Shown in pieces: positions 38,172 through 48,428 of a stretch of 64,000 nucleotides of DNA (position 1 is its first letter; each line of letters opens with the position of its first letter). Source of the stretch: Roseateles sp. (GTDB lineage: Bacteria > Pseudomonadota > Gammaproteobacteria > Burkholderiales > Burkholderiaceae_C); NCBI GenBank assembly GCA_016790285.1, contig JAEUPJ010000101.1, forward strand, positions 1 to 64,000, read 5' to 3'. The translations under genes and the position numbers were made by a program. Under the pieces are notes generated by a model. That model searched no databases and was not told where the DNA came from. It saw only the letters and a program-made list of their open reading frames with translations.

Positions 38172-39908
38172 TCAGAAGGTGCGCGACGCGCTGAAGGCGA
38201 CGTAGGCGCGGTCCTTGAGGGTCTGGCCGAAGGTCAGCTGGCGCGGTGAGCCGCTGCCAGGCACCAGGGTCTCGGTGAAGGTCTTGGCCTTGCCGAAGTA
38301 GTCCGTGTAGGTGAGGGAGAAGTTCCAGTCGTTCTGGTACTTGCCCTTCACGCCCACGGTCCAGTCGCCGCCGTCCGAGACGCCGCCCGCAAAGTTGCCG
38401 ATGGCCGACGAGCGCCCGCCGAAGTTCCAGCCCAGGCCGATGGGCACCGAGAGGTCCAGGCCGGTGAGTACCTGGAAGTAGGCTGGCTCGAACAGCACAC
38501 GGGTGGCGAAGGCGCCCTTGGTGGTGTTGGGGTCCAGGCCGCCCACGCCGAGGTTCTGGCCATTGGGGCCGGCGAAGATGTCACGCTTGACCTTCAGGCG
38601 GTGGTTGTAGGCGATCTCGCCCAGCACCGCGCCGCCTTGCCAGAAGCCGTTGGGCTGCAGCACATAGATGCCGTTGAGCTGCAGGTGGGCCGTGTCACCG
38701 ACGGCGTAGCACGGCGTGCTGCTGCTGGTGTCGCAGCGGGCGACGGGGCTTGGGCCACCCAGCACGGCGGGGTCGCTGTTCAGGGGCGTGTTCTGGCGCA
38801 CCGAGCCTTCCAGCGCCCAGTTCAGCTGGCCGATTGACGACGTGACGCTGGCGCCGAAGGTGCGGATGTTGCTGGCATAGGCCACGCGCACATGGCCCTG
38901 CGCGAAGTCGAACACCAGCGCGCTGGGGGTCTTGTCGTGGTACTGCGCGGCGTACACGCCGAACTCGTAGTCGCCGCCGGTGGGGCTCCAGCGCAGCTGG
39001 ATGCCGCCCTGGCCGCTGTTCTTGGGCTTGTCGTCACGCGAGGTCAGCGTGGGCAGCTCGATGGGGCGGCCCTGGGCGTCCTGCCCGAAGTTCACGCGGC
39101 CGCCGCCGATGTAGTCCTGGTTGGAGAAATAGCTGCCGACGCCGGGCAGCTTGCTCTTGCGCCACTTGAGCTGGTAGTAGGCGCCCAGCTGCAGGCCGTC
39201 TGCCAGGCGCAGCGTGCCCGACACCTGTTCGACGGGCAGCAGCACTTCCTTGAACTGCCAGCCTGGCACCGAGAGGATGCGTGCGATGTCCACCGGGCCC
39301 TGGGCATTGGCGATGCCGTTCTGGCCGAAGAACAGGCTCTCGCCCCACTGCAGCGTGTGCTTGCCCACGCGCAGGTTGGCCTTCATGCCGGCCACTTCGC
39401 CCTTGAACGACACGAAGGCATCCAGCAGCTCGCCGCCGCGGCCGTGCTGGCGGCGCGTGGCGGGCAGGAACTCGTTGGCGGCCTGGCCGAAGTCGTTGTT
39501 GGCGGTGCTCACCACCGGGCCCAGCGCGTTGCCCGCGGCGTAGAGCGCCGTGCCGTCGTAGTCGTTGCGGCCCATGTAGGCGCCGTCGTGCCAGGCCGTG
39601 CCGCTCAACCGAGCGCCGAAGGTGGGCGTGGAGATGTCCAGTTCGGCCAGCAGGTCCAAGCGCTTGGAGATCAGGCCCTTGCGGAAGTTGTGGTCGCCGT
39701 CGTCCTCGTTGACGGTGCCAGGGTCCTTGGCCACGTCCAGCCGTGTCAGGGCGGCGGACGGGTCCTTGACGCGGTAGCCGAGGCTGAACTTGGGCGTGAG
39801 GTCCAGGCGGATCTTGACGTCCGGATCGTCCGTCTTGATGTCGAAAGCCTGTGCAGCGGGCAACAGCAGGGCTGCCGCCGCCGCCAAAGCGACGCGGTTC
39901 TTTCTCAT
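38172..39908 (-). CDS. DUF1302 outer-membrane beta-barrel protein
   Basis: 578 aa. Signal peptide ends AAQAFDI. Alternating beta-strand pattern throughout and a C-terminal Phe (YVAFSASRTF) as in outer-membrane proteins inserted by BAM. Segments such as LRVGKHTLQWGESLFFGQNGIANAQGP match DUF1302. Predicted porin-like channel for a hydrophobic or aromatic substrate. Third gene of the operon, between the CalA-like SDR and DUF1329. Confidence 0.88.
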   Translation of the reverse strand: MRKNRVALAAAAALLLPAAQAFDIKTDDPDVKIRLDLTPKFSLGYRVKDPSAALTRLDVAKDPGTVNEDDGDHNFRKGLISKRLDLLAELDISTPTFGARLSGTAWHDGAYMGRNDYDGTALYAAGNALGPVVSTANNDFGQAANEFLPATRRQHGRGGELLDAFVSFKGEVAGMKANLRVGKHTLQWGESLFFGQNGIANAQGPVDIARILSVPGWQFKEVLLPVEQVSGTLRLADGLQLGAYYQLKWRKSKLPGVGSYFSNQDYIGGGRVNFGQDAQGRPIELPTLTSRDDKPKNSGQGGIQLRWSPTGGDYEFGVYAAQYHDKTPSALVFDFAQGHVRVAYASNIRTFGASVTSSIGQLNWALEGSVRQNTPLNSDPAVLGGPSPVARCDTSSSTPCYAVGDTAHLQLNGIYVLQPNGFWQGGAVLGEIAYNHRLKVKRDIFAGPNGQNLGVGGLDPNTTKGAFATRVLFEPAYFQVLTGLDLSVPIGLGWNFGGRSSAIGNFAGGVSDGGDWTVGVKGKYQNDWNFSLTYTDYFGKAKTFTETLVPGSGSPRQLTFGQTLKDRAYVAFSASRTF

Positions 39909-39937
39909 GGTGTCTCCTTTGTCGGGGTCTTGTCAGC

Positions 39938-40705
39938 TCAGAGGTAGCTCGCCGCGAAGCCGCCATCGGCGGCCAGGTTGACGCCGCTGATCCAGCGCGC
40001 GTCGTCGCTGCACAGGAAGGCGATGGCCGGCGCGATCTCGTCGGCCAGGCCCGGGCGCGTCATGCGCGCGGCGTCGGCCGCCACGCGTTCTTCGCCCAGC
40101 TGGGCGACGAACTCGCCCAGGATGGGTGTGAACACCGGCCCCGGGGCCACGCAGTTCATGCGCACGCCGCGCTGCTTGAAGAAGTCGATGGAGCGCTGCG
40201 TCGACCAGACGATCAGCGCCTCCTTGAAGTACTCGTAGCAGCCTTTTTGCGGCACGGGGTTGCGGGCCAGCCAGGCCAGCCCTGCTTCGAAGCCGTCGAC
40301 GGCGGCCAGCGTCTTGTGCGTGTCGAGGCGGTCGCGGTAGAAGTAGCCCAGGATGGACGAGACGTTGACGATGCTGCCGCCCTGCGGCATGCGCTCCACC
40401 AGCGCCTCGCACAGGTGTCGCAGGCCGAGGTAGTTCACCCGGGCCACCAGGTCCACCGGCGCCGTGCCCGGCACACCGGCGACGGTGCACAGGCCGTCGA
40501 TGCGCTCCGGCAACTGGCGCACGGCGGCGTCGATGGCCGACTGTTGCGACAGGTCGGCCTTGACGAAGCCGTCCAGCGTCAGCAGCGGGTCGTTGCGGTC
40601 CATGCCGATGACCTTGGCGCCGTGGGCGCGCAGCAGCCGCGCGGTGTCGGCCCCGATGCCCGAACTGGCGCCAGTGACGACGATGGTCTTGCCTTGAACT
40701 TTCAT
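39938..40705 (-). CDS. SDR, coniferyl-alcohol dehydrogenase-like (CalA)
   Basis: 255 aa, the length of Pseudomonas sp. HR199 CalA. Cofactor motif TGASSGIG (11-18), Asp36 for NAD+, catalytic Ser116/117, Tyr157 and Lys161. The unusually long Ser-to-Tyr interval (about 40 residues, with YFYRDRLDTHKT) is typical of the CalA/3-alpha-HSD subgroup. With the aldehyde dehydrogenase before it, it would oxidise an aryl alcohol (coniferyl type) to aldehyde and then acid. The substrate is inferred. Confidence 0.8.
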   Translation of the reverse strand: MKVQGKTIVVTGASSGIGADTARLLRAHGAKVIGMDRNDPLLTLDGFVKADLSQQSAIDAAVRQLPERIDGLCTVAGVPGTAPVDLVARVNYLGLRHLCEALVERMPQGGSIVNVSSILGYFYRDRLDTHKTLAAVDGFEAGLAWLARNPVPQKGCYEYFKEALIVWSTQRSIDFFKQRGVRMNCVAPGPVFTPILGEFVAQLGEERVAADAARMTRPGLADEIAPAIAFLCSDDARWISGVNLAADGGFAASYL

Positions 40706-40743
40706 GGGTTTGTCTCCTGTTGTTGTCTGGGGTGCGGGGGCGT

Positions 40744-42210
40744 TCAGAACGGGTAGGGCGGTGGCGCGTCCTTGACCGTCAGCCACTGCCAGGTGGTGAA
40801 CGCCTCCCAGTCGGCCGGGCCGCCGTGCACGTTGCCGTTGCCGGCCACGCCGGGCCCGCCGAAGGGGTTGGTGGCGTCGTCGTTCACGGTCTGGTCGTTG
40901 ACGTGAACCATGCCGGCGCGCAGCTGCTGGGCCAGGGCCATGCCGCGGTTGAGCGACTTGGTGATCACCCCCGCCGCCAGGCCGCCGTCATGCGCGTTGG
41001 CCAGGGCGATGGCCTCCTCGTCGGTCTTGAAGGTGATGAGGTTGAGCAGCGGGCCGAACACCTCTTCGTCGTGCACCCGCATGCCGGGCTGGATGCCGGC
41101 GAGCACCGTGGGCTTGTAGAAGAGGCCTTCGTAGGTGCCACCAGCCAGCAGCTGGGCGCCCTTGGCGACGCTGTCCTGCACGAGGGCGTGCACGCGGTCG
41201 CGCTGGCGGGCGTCGATCAGCGGGCCGATGGCGACCTGCCCCGTGGCGCCGTCTCCGACGGGCAGGTGGGTTGCCTTGGCGACCAGCCGCTGTGTGAGGG
41301 CCTGGGCGATGGACTCGTGCACCAGCACGCGGTTGGACGCCATGCAGATCTGGCCGGCGTTGAGCCAGGCGCCCCAGGCGGCGTTGCTGGCGGCGAGGTC
41401 GAGGTCGGCGTCGTCCAGGATGACCAGGCAGTTGGTGCCACCCAGTTCCAGCGAGGCCTTCTTGAGGTGGCGCGCGGCGAGCTCGCCCACGCGCCGGCCC
41501 ACGCCCACCGAGCCGGTGAACGACACCATGCGCACCTCGGGCGCCGTGATCAGGGCCTCGCCCACGTCGGCGCCGCCGGGCAGCACCGAGAGCACGCCGG
41601 CCGGCAGCCCCGCTTCCTCCAGCACGCGGGCGATCAGGTAGCCGCCGCTCACGGGCGTGCGCGGGTCGGGCTTGATGAGCACCGCATTGCCCGTGGCCAG
41701 TGCCGGGGCCACCACGCGCAGCGTCAGGATGAGCGGGAAGTTGAAGGGCGAGATGACACCGATGACGCCGTGAGGCACACGCCGGGCGATGCTCAGGCGC
41801 CCTGGCACGCTGGGCAGCAACTGGCCAGCCGCCTGCATGGGCATGGCGGCGGCCACCTGGCAGAACGTGATGGCCTCACGCACCTCGTGCTGGCCCTTGG
41901 GCAGGATGGCGCCGCTCTCGCGGGTGATCCACAGGGCCAGCTCGTCGAAATGCTGCTGCAGCAAGGCCGCGGCCTTGTGGAAGACGGCCGCGCGCTCGCG
42001 TGGCGCAGTGGCGGCCCACGCGGCCTGCGCAGCGGCGGCTGCGCGGGCAGCGTGGGCGACGTCGTCCGGGGTGGCCTCGCCCGCCGTGCCCAGGCGTGTG
42101 CCGGTGGCGGGCTCGATGATGTCCAGCGTGCGCGAGGCGGCGCGCCATTGGCCAATGAAGAGGCTCTCACGCCAGGGGGCGCCAGCCAGGAACGAAGGGC
42201 TTTGCTGCAT
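40744..42210 (-). CDS. Aromatic aldehyde dehydrogenase (vanillin/benzaldehyde/coniferyl aldehyde type)
   Basis: 488 aa NAD(P)-dependent ALDH. Asn in SPFNFPL (N157), Glu255 in LELGGTN, nucleophile Cys289 in GQICMAS, NAD loop FTGSVGVGRR. The best family guess is the benzaldehyde/vanillin dehydrogenase group (Vdh/XylC-like). First gene of the operon with the CalA-like SDR, so it probably oxidises the aldehyde made by CalA, or vanillin released by the crotonase. Expressed from the sigma-54 promoter at 42366-42381 and/or a sigma-70 promoter overlapping the operator at 42253. Confidence 0.86.
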   Translation of the reverse strand: MQQSPSFLAGAPWRESLFIGQWRAASRTLDIIEPATGTRLGTAGEATPDDVAHAARAAAAAQAAWAATAPRERAAVFHKAAALLQQHFDELALWITRESGAILPKGQHEVREAITFCQVAAAMPMQAAGQLLPSVPGRLSIARRVPHGVIGVISPFNFPLILTLRVVAPALATGNAVLIKPDPRTPVSGGYLIARVLEEAGLPAGVLSVLPGGADVGEALITAPEVRMVSFTGSVGVGRRVGELAARHLKKASLELGGTNCLVILDDADLDLAASNAAWGAWLNAGQICMASNRVLVHESIAQALTQRLVAKATHLPVGDGATGQVAIGPLIDARQRDRVHALVQDSVAKGAQLLAGGTYEGLFYKPTVLAGIQPGMRVHDEEVFGPLLNLITFKTDEEAIALANAHDGGLAAGVITKSLNRGMALAQQLRAGMVHVNDQTVNDDATNPFGGPGVAGNGNVHGGPADWEAFTTWQWLTVKDAPPPYPF

Positions 42211-42252
42211 GTCTGTCTCCTTGTGATCTTGTTTCGGTTGCCAGTACGATAG

Positions 42253-42265
42253 TTAGCTAGGCAAA
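42253..42265. promoter_or_regulatory. Operator TTAGC-N3-GCAAA before the aldehyde dehydrogenase operon
   Basis: TTAGCTAGGCAAA is the TTAGC-N3-GCTAA dyad with one mismatch in the right arm, and its left flank ATAGTTAGC matches the fcs site (TATAGTTA). It lies 43 bases before the aldehyde dehydrogenase ATG and about 90 bases downstream of the start predicted for the sigma-54 promoter. Confidence 0.6.
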
Positions 42266-42365
42266 CGAAAATATAGGCTTAATGTGTGTTCTCTGGGGTG
42301 GCTTCGGGAATCCGTAGAAACGCTGAGCGCCCATGGCGCACCGGCCGGTGCACGCAGCAGCCTGC

Positions 42366-42381
42366 GCAACAGGCGTGCCAA
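42366..42381 (-). promoter_or_regulatory. Sigma-54 (-24/-12) promoter for the aldehyde dehydrogenase/transport operon
   Basis: Minus-strand TTGGCACGCCTGTTGC matches the consensus TGGCACG-N4-TTGC exactly, with GG-N10-GC spacing. Transcription would start near 42354, giving a leader of about 145 bases. The divergent gene encodes a sigma-54 activator, which makes a chance match unlikely. Confidence 0.85.
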
Positions 42382-42572
42382 CCGCCATCGCGCGTGGCGC
42401 GCCGTGCGGGCTCCGATGCGTCCGCTCCCAGGCGCGGGGGCGGCTGACTGGGACTTTCCCGAGGGCGTCCAACCGCGGCGGGCACCCCCGGCACTCATGG
42501 GGCCGGAGGGCCATCGCATCACGCAAATTCGCAAGACTGGCGCAGACTCCAGGCCCGCTCGTTGACGAAATC

Positions 42573-44363
<1,791 letters not shown>

Positions 44364-44463
44364 AGCTCCTCGCCCAGTCACGCCCTGCTGAATGGCGCCT
44401 TGCCGGGTCGCTCGTGCAGGCCGGGCAGCCACGCTTGGGCAGGCACGATGCGCCGTGCGAGGT

Positions 44464-44904
44464 TCAGCCGTGGAACTCGAAGCTGGCGTCGCGGCGCTCG
44501 ATCAGCCAATGGCCGTCGGGTTGGCGCCGCAGGCGGTCGGTGAACTTGCCCAGCAGGGGCGCGCCGCGGCGTGGGCGGCCCTGTGCGCCGGCTGGGTCGC
44601 CCGCGTCGCCCACCCAGAGCAGCACCCGGCTGAGCGCGCAGGCTGTGTCAGCCGCTTGCATCTCCACCAGCGTGGAGACGACAAGATGCCGCGTCAGCCG
44701 CGCGGCGGGGCGATTGCGGTAGGCCGCCTCGATGGCGTCGCGCCCTTGGGCCGGCTCGCCGGAGGGCCGGTGCAGCTCGCCCTGTACGGTGAACAGGGCG
44801 GCCAGGCCCGCCGGGTCGGGCGCGTCGATGCAGTGCGCGCTGCGCAGCACCGTGCGGCGGCAGCCTGCTTCGGCCTTCAGCAGCGCCAGGTCGTCGATCA
44901 GCAT
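44464..44904 (-). CDS. SnoaL/NTF2-like protein
   Basis: 146 aa. The cone-shaped alpha+beta fold is suggested by AGCRRTVLRSAHCIDAPDPAGLAALFTVQGEL, GRDAIEAAYRNR, TRHLVVSTLVEM and the terminal WLIERRDASFEF. Proteins of this group include isomerases, dehydratases and small ring-modifying enzymes (bile acid 7-alpha-dehydratase, aryl-group SnoaL_4). It overlaps the upstream hydrolase gene by 7 bases and ends the feruloyl-CoA synthetase operon, so it probably handles a phenylpropanoid derivative. Exact role unknown. Confidence 0.82.
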   Translation of the reverse strand: MLIDDLALLKAEAGCRRTVLRSAHCIDAPDPAGLAALFTVQGELHRPSGEPAQGRDAIEAAYRNRPAARLTRHLVVSTLVEMQAADTACALSRVLLWVGDAGDPAGAQGRPRRGAPLLGKFTDRLRRQPDGHWLIERRDASFEFHG

Positions 44905-45626
44905 GGCGGCAGCGGTGTGGTCAGCCAGTCGGCCAGGGCCGCCGTCACCGCCGCGGGCTGCTCCAGGGTGCTCATGTGCCCGCACTCGGGCACCAGCACA
45001 AGCCGGGCGCCGGGGATCAGGCGTGCCATGGCCGCATGGCGATCGGGCGGGCTCCATTGGTCCTGTTCGCCGCACAGGATGAGGGTCGGGCAGGCCACGC
45101 GGGCCAGCACGTCGCTGGCGTCGGGGCGGTCGAGCAGCGCCTGGACCTGGGCGGCAAACTGGCCCGGTGTTCGCCGCTGGACCATGTCCTGCATCTGAGC
45201 GTACGCGGCACTGCCATGGGCGGCCGCCCGCACCATGCCTGGCAACCAGCGCCGGGCCACTTCGCCCATGCCGGTCTCGCGCGCGGCGGCCAGCAGGGCC
45301 AGGCGCTGCTGCCGCTCGGCTTCGCCGGCTTCCCCGCCGGGGCGCGGCTGCCAGCCGGTGTCCAGCAGGGCGAGGCGTTGCACGCGGTGGGGCGCCTGGC
45401 GCATCACCTCCAGCGCAATGCGCCCGCCCATGGAGTGGCCGGCCAGCGCAAAGCGTTCAGCAGGCGCGCGGCGCAGCAACTCGGCGGCCAGCGCCGGCAG
45501 GCTGTCGTGCCCCTCGTTGGGGGCCACCCAGCAGTGGCAGCTGCCCGCCAGGCCGCGGATCTGTGGCTGCCACACGCTGTCGTCGCACAGCAGCCCTGGC
45601 ACAAGCACGAGCAGGGGCGGCTCCAT
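44898..45626 (-). CDS. Alpha/beta hydrolase
   Basis: 242 aa. Nucleophile Ser in LAGHSMGGRIALEVM, acid in LILCGEQDQWSPPD, His in VPECGHMSTLEQP, a complete triad. The start at 45626 shares its A with the stop of the amidohydrolase gene. It has the size and lid region of carbon-carbon or ester hydrolases (3-oxoadipate enol-lactonase-like). A thioesterase or esterase role on a hydroxycinnamoyl intermediate is possible; no substrate can be read. Confidence 0.85.
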   Translation of the reverse strand: MEPPLLVLVPGLLCDDSVWQPQIRGLAGSCHCWVAPNEGHDSLPALAAELLRRAPAERFALAGHSMGGRIALEVMRQAPHRVQRLALLDTGWQPRPGGEAGEAERQQRLALLAAARETGMGEVARRWLPGMVRAAAHGSAAYAQMQDMVQRRTPGQFAAQVQALLDRPDASDVLARVACPTLILCGEQDQWSPPDRHAAMARLIPGARLVLVPECGHMSTLEQPAAVTAALADWLTTPLPPC

Positions 45627-46558
45627 CAGCAGCACTCCGCGCCAGCAGGTGGCTGCAGCCGCTGGTACCGGCCCCACAGCGGGTGCTCGTCAAGCCGCAG
45701 CAGCCGGATGGCGTTGTCCTTGAGCAGCAGCGGCATCACCTCCGGCCGCAGGCCCGACTGTGCCGCGTCGGCCATCCAGCGCTCGGGCGTCAGGGCGGGG
45801 AAGTCCGAGCCGAAGAGCATCTTCTTCTTGAGCAGGCCGTTGGCGTACTTGATGAGGATCTCGGGGAAGTACTTGGGCGACCAGCCCGACAGGTCGATCC
45901 AGACATTGGGCTTGTGTGTGGCCACCGCCAGGGCGTTCTCCTGCCAGGGGAAGGAGGGGTGGGCGATGACGATGGGCATGTCGGGAAAGTCCACCGCCAC
46001 GTCGTCCAGGAACATGGGGTCGGAGTACTTGAGCCGCACGCCGCCACCGCCGCGCATGCCGGCGCCGATGCCGGTCTGGCCGCTGTGGAAGATGGCCGGC
46101 AGGCCGGCCTCGGCGATGGCCTCGTAGACGTCGTAGCAAGCCCGGTCATTCGGGTAGAAGGCCTGGGCTGACGGGTGGAACTTGAAGCCCCGCACGCCAT
46201 GCTGCTCGATGAGTCGCCGCACCTCGCGGGCGCCCATCTTGCCGCGCAGCGGGTCCACGCTGGCGAAGGGAATGAGGGCGTCGGGATGCTGGGCGGCCTC
46301 TTCGGCGACCTCCTCGTTGGTGATGCGAACCTGCCCCATGCCCCGCTCGGTGTCCACCGAGAAGATGACGGCCAGCATGCGGCGCGCGCGGAAGAAGGCC
46401 GCCGTCTGCGCGATGGTCAGCCGCGGTGTGGTCTCCTTGAAATAGCTGGCCATCGCGCGGTCGAAGGCGTCGCCGACCGGGTCGAAGGCATTGCGGGTGG
46501 AGACGGTCGCATGGGTGTGGATGTCGATGGCGACCAGGTCGTGCATCGGGGCACTCAT
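45626..46558 (-). CDS. Amidohydrolase-family protein (ACMSD/gamma-resorcylate decarboxylase-like)
   Basis: 310 aa TIM-barrel metal enzyme: HxH motif in IDIHTHATVS (His14, His16), GFKFHPSAQAF, AIFHSGQTG, VIAHPSFPWQENAL, and catalytic Asp in LFGSDFPALTPE. Amidohydrolase_2 proteins act as non-oxidative decarboxylases, hydratases (LigJ) or hydrolases. In this operon, overlapping the fcs gene by 4 bases, a decarboxylase or hydrolase of a ferulate-derived acid is likely. It differs from the LigI and LigJ paralogues of the other operon. Confidence 0.82.
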   Translation of the reverse strand: MSAPMHDLVAIDIHTHATVSTRNAFDPVGDAFDRAMASYFKETTPRLTIAQTAAFFRARRMLAVIFSVDTERGMGQVRITNEEVAEEAAQHPDALIPFASVDPLRGKMGAREVRRLIEQHGVRGFKFHPSAQAFYPNDRACYDVYEAIAEAGLPAIFHSGQTGIGAGMRGGGGVRLKYSDPMFLDDVAVDFPDMPIVIAHPSFPWQENALAVATHKPNVWIDLSGWSPKYFPEILIKYANGLLKKKMLFGSDFPALTPERWMADAAQSGLRPEVMPLLLKDNAIRLLRLDEHPLWGRYQRLQPPAGAECC

Positions 46559-48420
46559 CGCGCTTCTCCGGCGGCCAGCAACACGTCAGCGGGAGGCGGA
46601 TCGGCATACAGCCGTTCGACGAGTTCGGCGCGGGCCCGCAGCACGGCGCGCTGGTTGAGCGAGCCCTTGTCGGTCACCTCGCCCTGGGCGGCGCTCGGGG
46701 CACCGGGCACGAGCAGCGCGCGGGTGACGCGGTTGGAGCTGCCGGTGCCGGTGGAGGCCAATGCGTTCAACCAGCGCTGGGCCCAGGCGCGCACACCGGC
46801 GTCGGCGGCCCAGGCGCGCGGGTCGTGGGGGGCATCAGCGGCGGCCAGCTGGGCGGCGGCCGGCGCCAGGAACACCAGCAGGCCGAGCGTGTCGCGGCCG
46901 TCGCCGGTGATGACGACGTCATGCACGTAGGGCAGGGCCTCGGCCATGGCACGGGCCCGCATCTGCCCGACATTCACCCAGGTGCCGGTGATGAGCTTGA
47001 AGTCTTCCGCGATGCGGCCGTCGAACCGCAGACCGCGCTCAGGTCGCTGCGCGTCGATCCATTGCGCGGCGTCGCCGCTGCAGAAGAAACCCTCGTCGTC
47101 GAAGGCGGCCGCCGTCAGCTCGGGCTGCGCCCAGTAGCCCGGCGTGATGCTGGGGCCGCGGTAGCGGACTTCGAGCTTGTCGCCGACCGGGGCGAGCTTG
47201 AGGTCCAGCCCTGGCGCGGGCAGTCCGATGATGCCCTGCTGCCAGCCCGGCAGATGGTGGGACACCGCGAAGGGCCCGCTTTCAGTCATGCCCAGGCCCA
47301 TGGTCATCGGGATGCGCTGGCCCAGGGTCTGGACGGCGAGCCGGTCCACCAGTTCGATCACTGACTGCGGCATGGCAGCACCCGCTGCGAAGATCAGCTT
47401 CAGGTTGGCCAGAACGCGCTCGCACAGGGCAGTGTTCTGCGCCATCTGGTGGGCGAGCATCTCCAGCCCCTTGGGCACGGTGTAGATGGCGGTGGGCGAC
47501 ACCTCCATGAGGTTCATCACCGTCTCGGCCATGCCGTCCTCGGTCGGCTTGCCTTCATCGATGTAGAGCGTGCCGCCATTGCGCAGCACGAGGCCGAAAT
47601 TGGAATTGCCGCCGGCCGTGTGGTGCCAGGGCAGCCAGTCCACCAGCACCGGCGGCTCCTCCTCGAGGAACGGGTAGCACTGCGCGTACATCTGCTGGTT
47701 GGCGCAGAGCATGCGGTGGGTGTTGATGACGGCCTTGGGCGCCTGGGTGGAGCCGGACGTGAACAGCAGCTTGGCAACCGAGTCGGCACTCACGCGCTGG
47801 AAGGCGGCGTCCACGGCGGGCGTCACAGCGGTGCGCAGCAACTCCTGAACCCGCAGCGCGCCAGGCCGCTGGCCGTGCGTGATGAGCACCGCCGTGCCCG
47901 GAGGCACGGCCCTGTCCAGGGTGGGGCCGTAGGCGTCGGCATCGGCGGCGAACACGAGGCCCGGCTTGAGCAGCGCCACGGCCTGCGTGACCTTGGCAGC
48001 CTGCGGATCCAGTCGTGAGTAGGCCGGCGAGATGGGCGCCACGGGCACGCCGACATGCATGGCGGCCAGGCTGAGCAAGGCGTGCTCGATGTCGTTGCCC
48101 GACAGCAGCATCAAAGGGCGCTCGGCCGAGAGGCCAAGGTCCAGCAGCGCCTGCCCCAGCGCATTCACCTGTGCGACGGCCTGGGCATAGGACAGCCGGC
48201 GCCAGGCGCGCCCCGACGAGCCCAACGGGCCTCGCTCTCTTTGCGCCAGGAAGGTCCGGGACGGAGCGACGGATGCCCAGTGCAGCAGATGCTCCGTGAA
48301 GCGGCGGGGGTAGGCGGCCAGGGGCTGCGAGGCGCGGATCAGGCAGCCGCCCTGGGGCAGCGGTGTGATCTCGGCGCCATAGGGGCCAAAGGCCACGGGG
48401 CGGTAGGGCGCGGCGCTCAT
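46555..48420 (-). CDS. fcs: Feruloyl-CoA synthetase
   Basis: 621 aa AMP-forming acyl-CoA ligase. ATP-binding motif LLFTSGSTQAPKAVINTHRM, A5-like TMGLGMTESGPF, and hinge/A8 region GLRFDGRIAEDFKLITGTWVNVG. The substrate-specific N-terminal region (PRRFTEHLLHWASVAPSRTFLAQRE) matches Fcs/FerA-like ligases. It activates ferulate, p-coumarate or caffeate with ATP and CoA. It follows the crotonase gene by 8 bases; together they form the entry to the CoA-dependent pathway. Confidence 0.88.
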   Translation of the reverse strand: MSAAPYRPVAFGPYGAEITPLPQGGCLIRASQPLAAYPRRFTEHLLHWASVAPSRTFLAQRERGPLGSSGRAWRRLSYAQAVAQVNALGQALLDLGLSAERPLMLLSGNDIEHALLSLAAMHVGVPVAPISPAYSRLDPQAAKVTQAVALLKPGLVFAADADAYGPTLDRAVPPGTAVLITHGQRPGALRVQELLRTAVTPAVDAAFQRVSADSVAKLLFTSGSTQAPKAVINTHRMLCANQQMYAQCYPFLEEEPPVLVDWLPWHHTAGGNSNFGLVLRNGGTLYIDEGKPTEDGMAETVMNLMEVSPTAIYTVPKGLEMLAHQMAQNTALCERVLANLKLIFAAGAAMPQSVIELVDRLAVQTLGQRIPMTMGLGMTESGPFAVSHHLPGWQQGIIGLPAPGLDLKLAPVGDKLEVRYRGPSITPGYWAQPELTAAAFDDEGFFCSGDAAQWIDAQRPERGLRFDGRIAEDFKLITGTWVNVGQMRARAMAEALPYVHDVVITGDGRDTLGLLVFLAPAAAQLAAADAPHDPRAWAADAGVRAWAQRWLNALASTGTGSSNRVTRALLVPGAPSAAQGEVTDKGSLNQRAVLRARAELVERLYADPPPADVLLAAGEAR

Positions 48421-48428
48421 GGTGCGGC

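Larger units (their letters stand above)
42211..42572. other. 362-bp divergent control region between the aldehyde dehydrogenase operon and the sigma-54 activator gene
   Basis: No gene is seen. It holds, in order, the MarR-type operator (42253-42265), a 14-bp perfect palindrome GCACCGGCCGGTGC (42338-42351), and a minus-strand -24/-12 promoter (42366-42381). Upstream activator sites would be expected around 42470-42540; that stretch contains CGCAAATTCGCAAG but no TTGATCAATTGATCAA-like XylR/DmpR site that I can recognise. Confidence 0.75.

Noticed and set aside
42470-42540. XylR/DmpR-type upstream activator sequence
   Set aside because: CGCAAATTCGCAAG is a direct rather than inverted repeat and does not resemble the known TTGATCAATTGATCAA site closely enough.
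44364-44463. Bidirectional terminator between the sigma-54 activator and SnoaL-like genes
   Set aside because: TCGTGC/GCACGA arms exist but the stem is interrupted and lacks T-runs.
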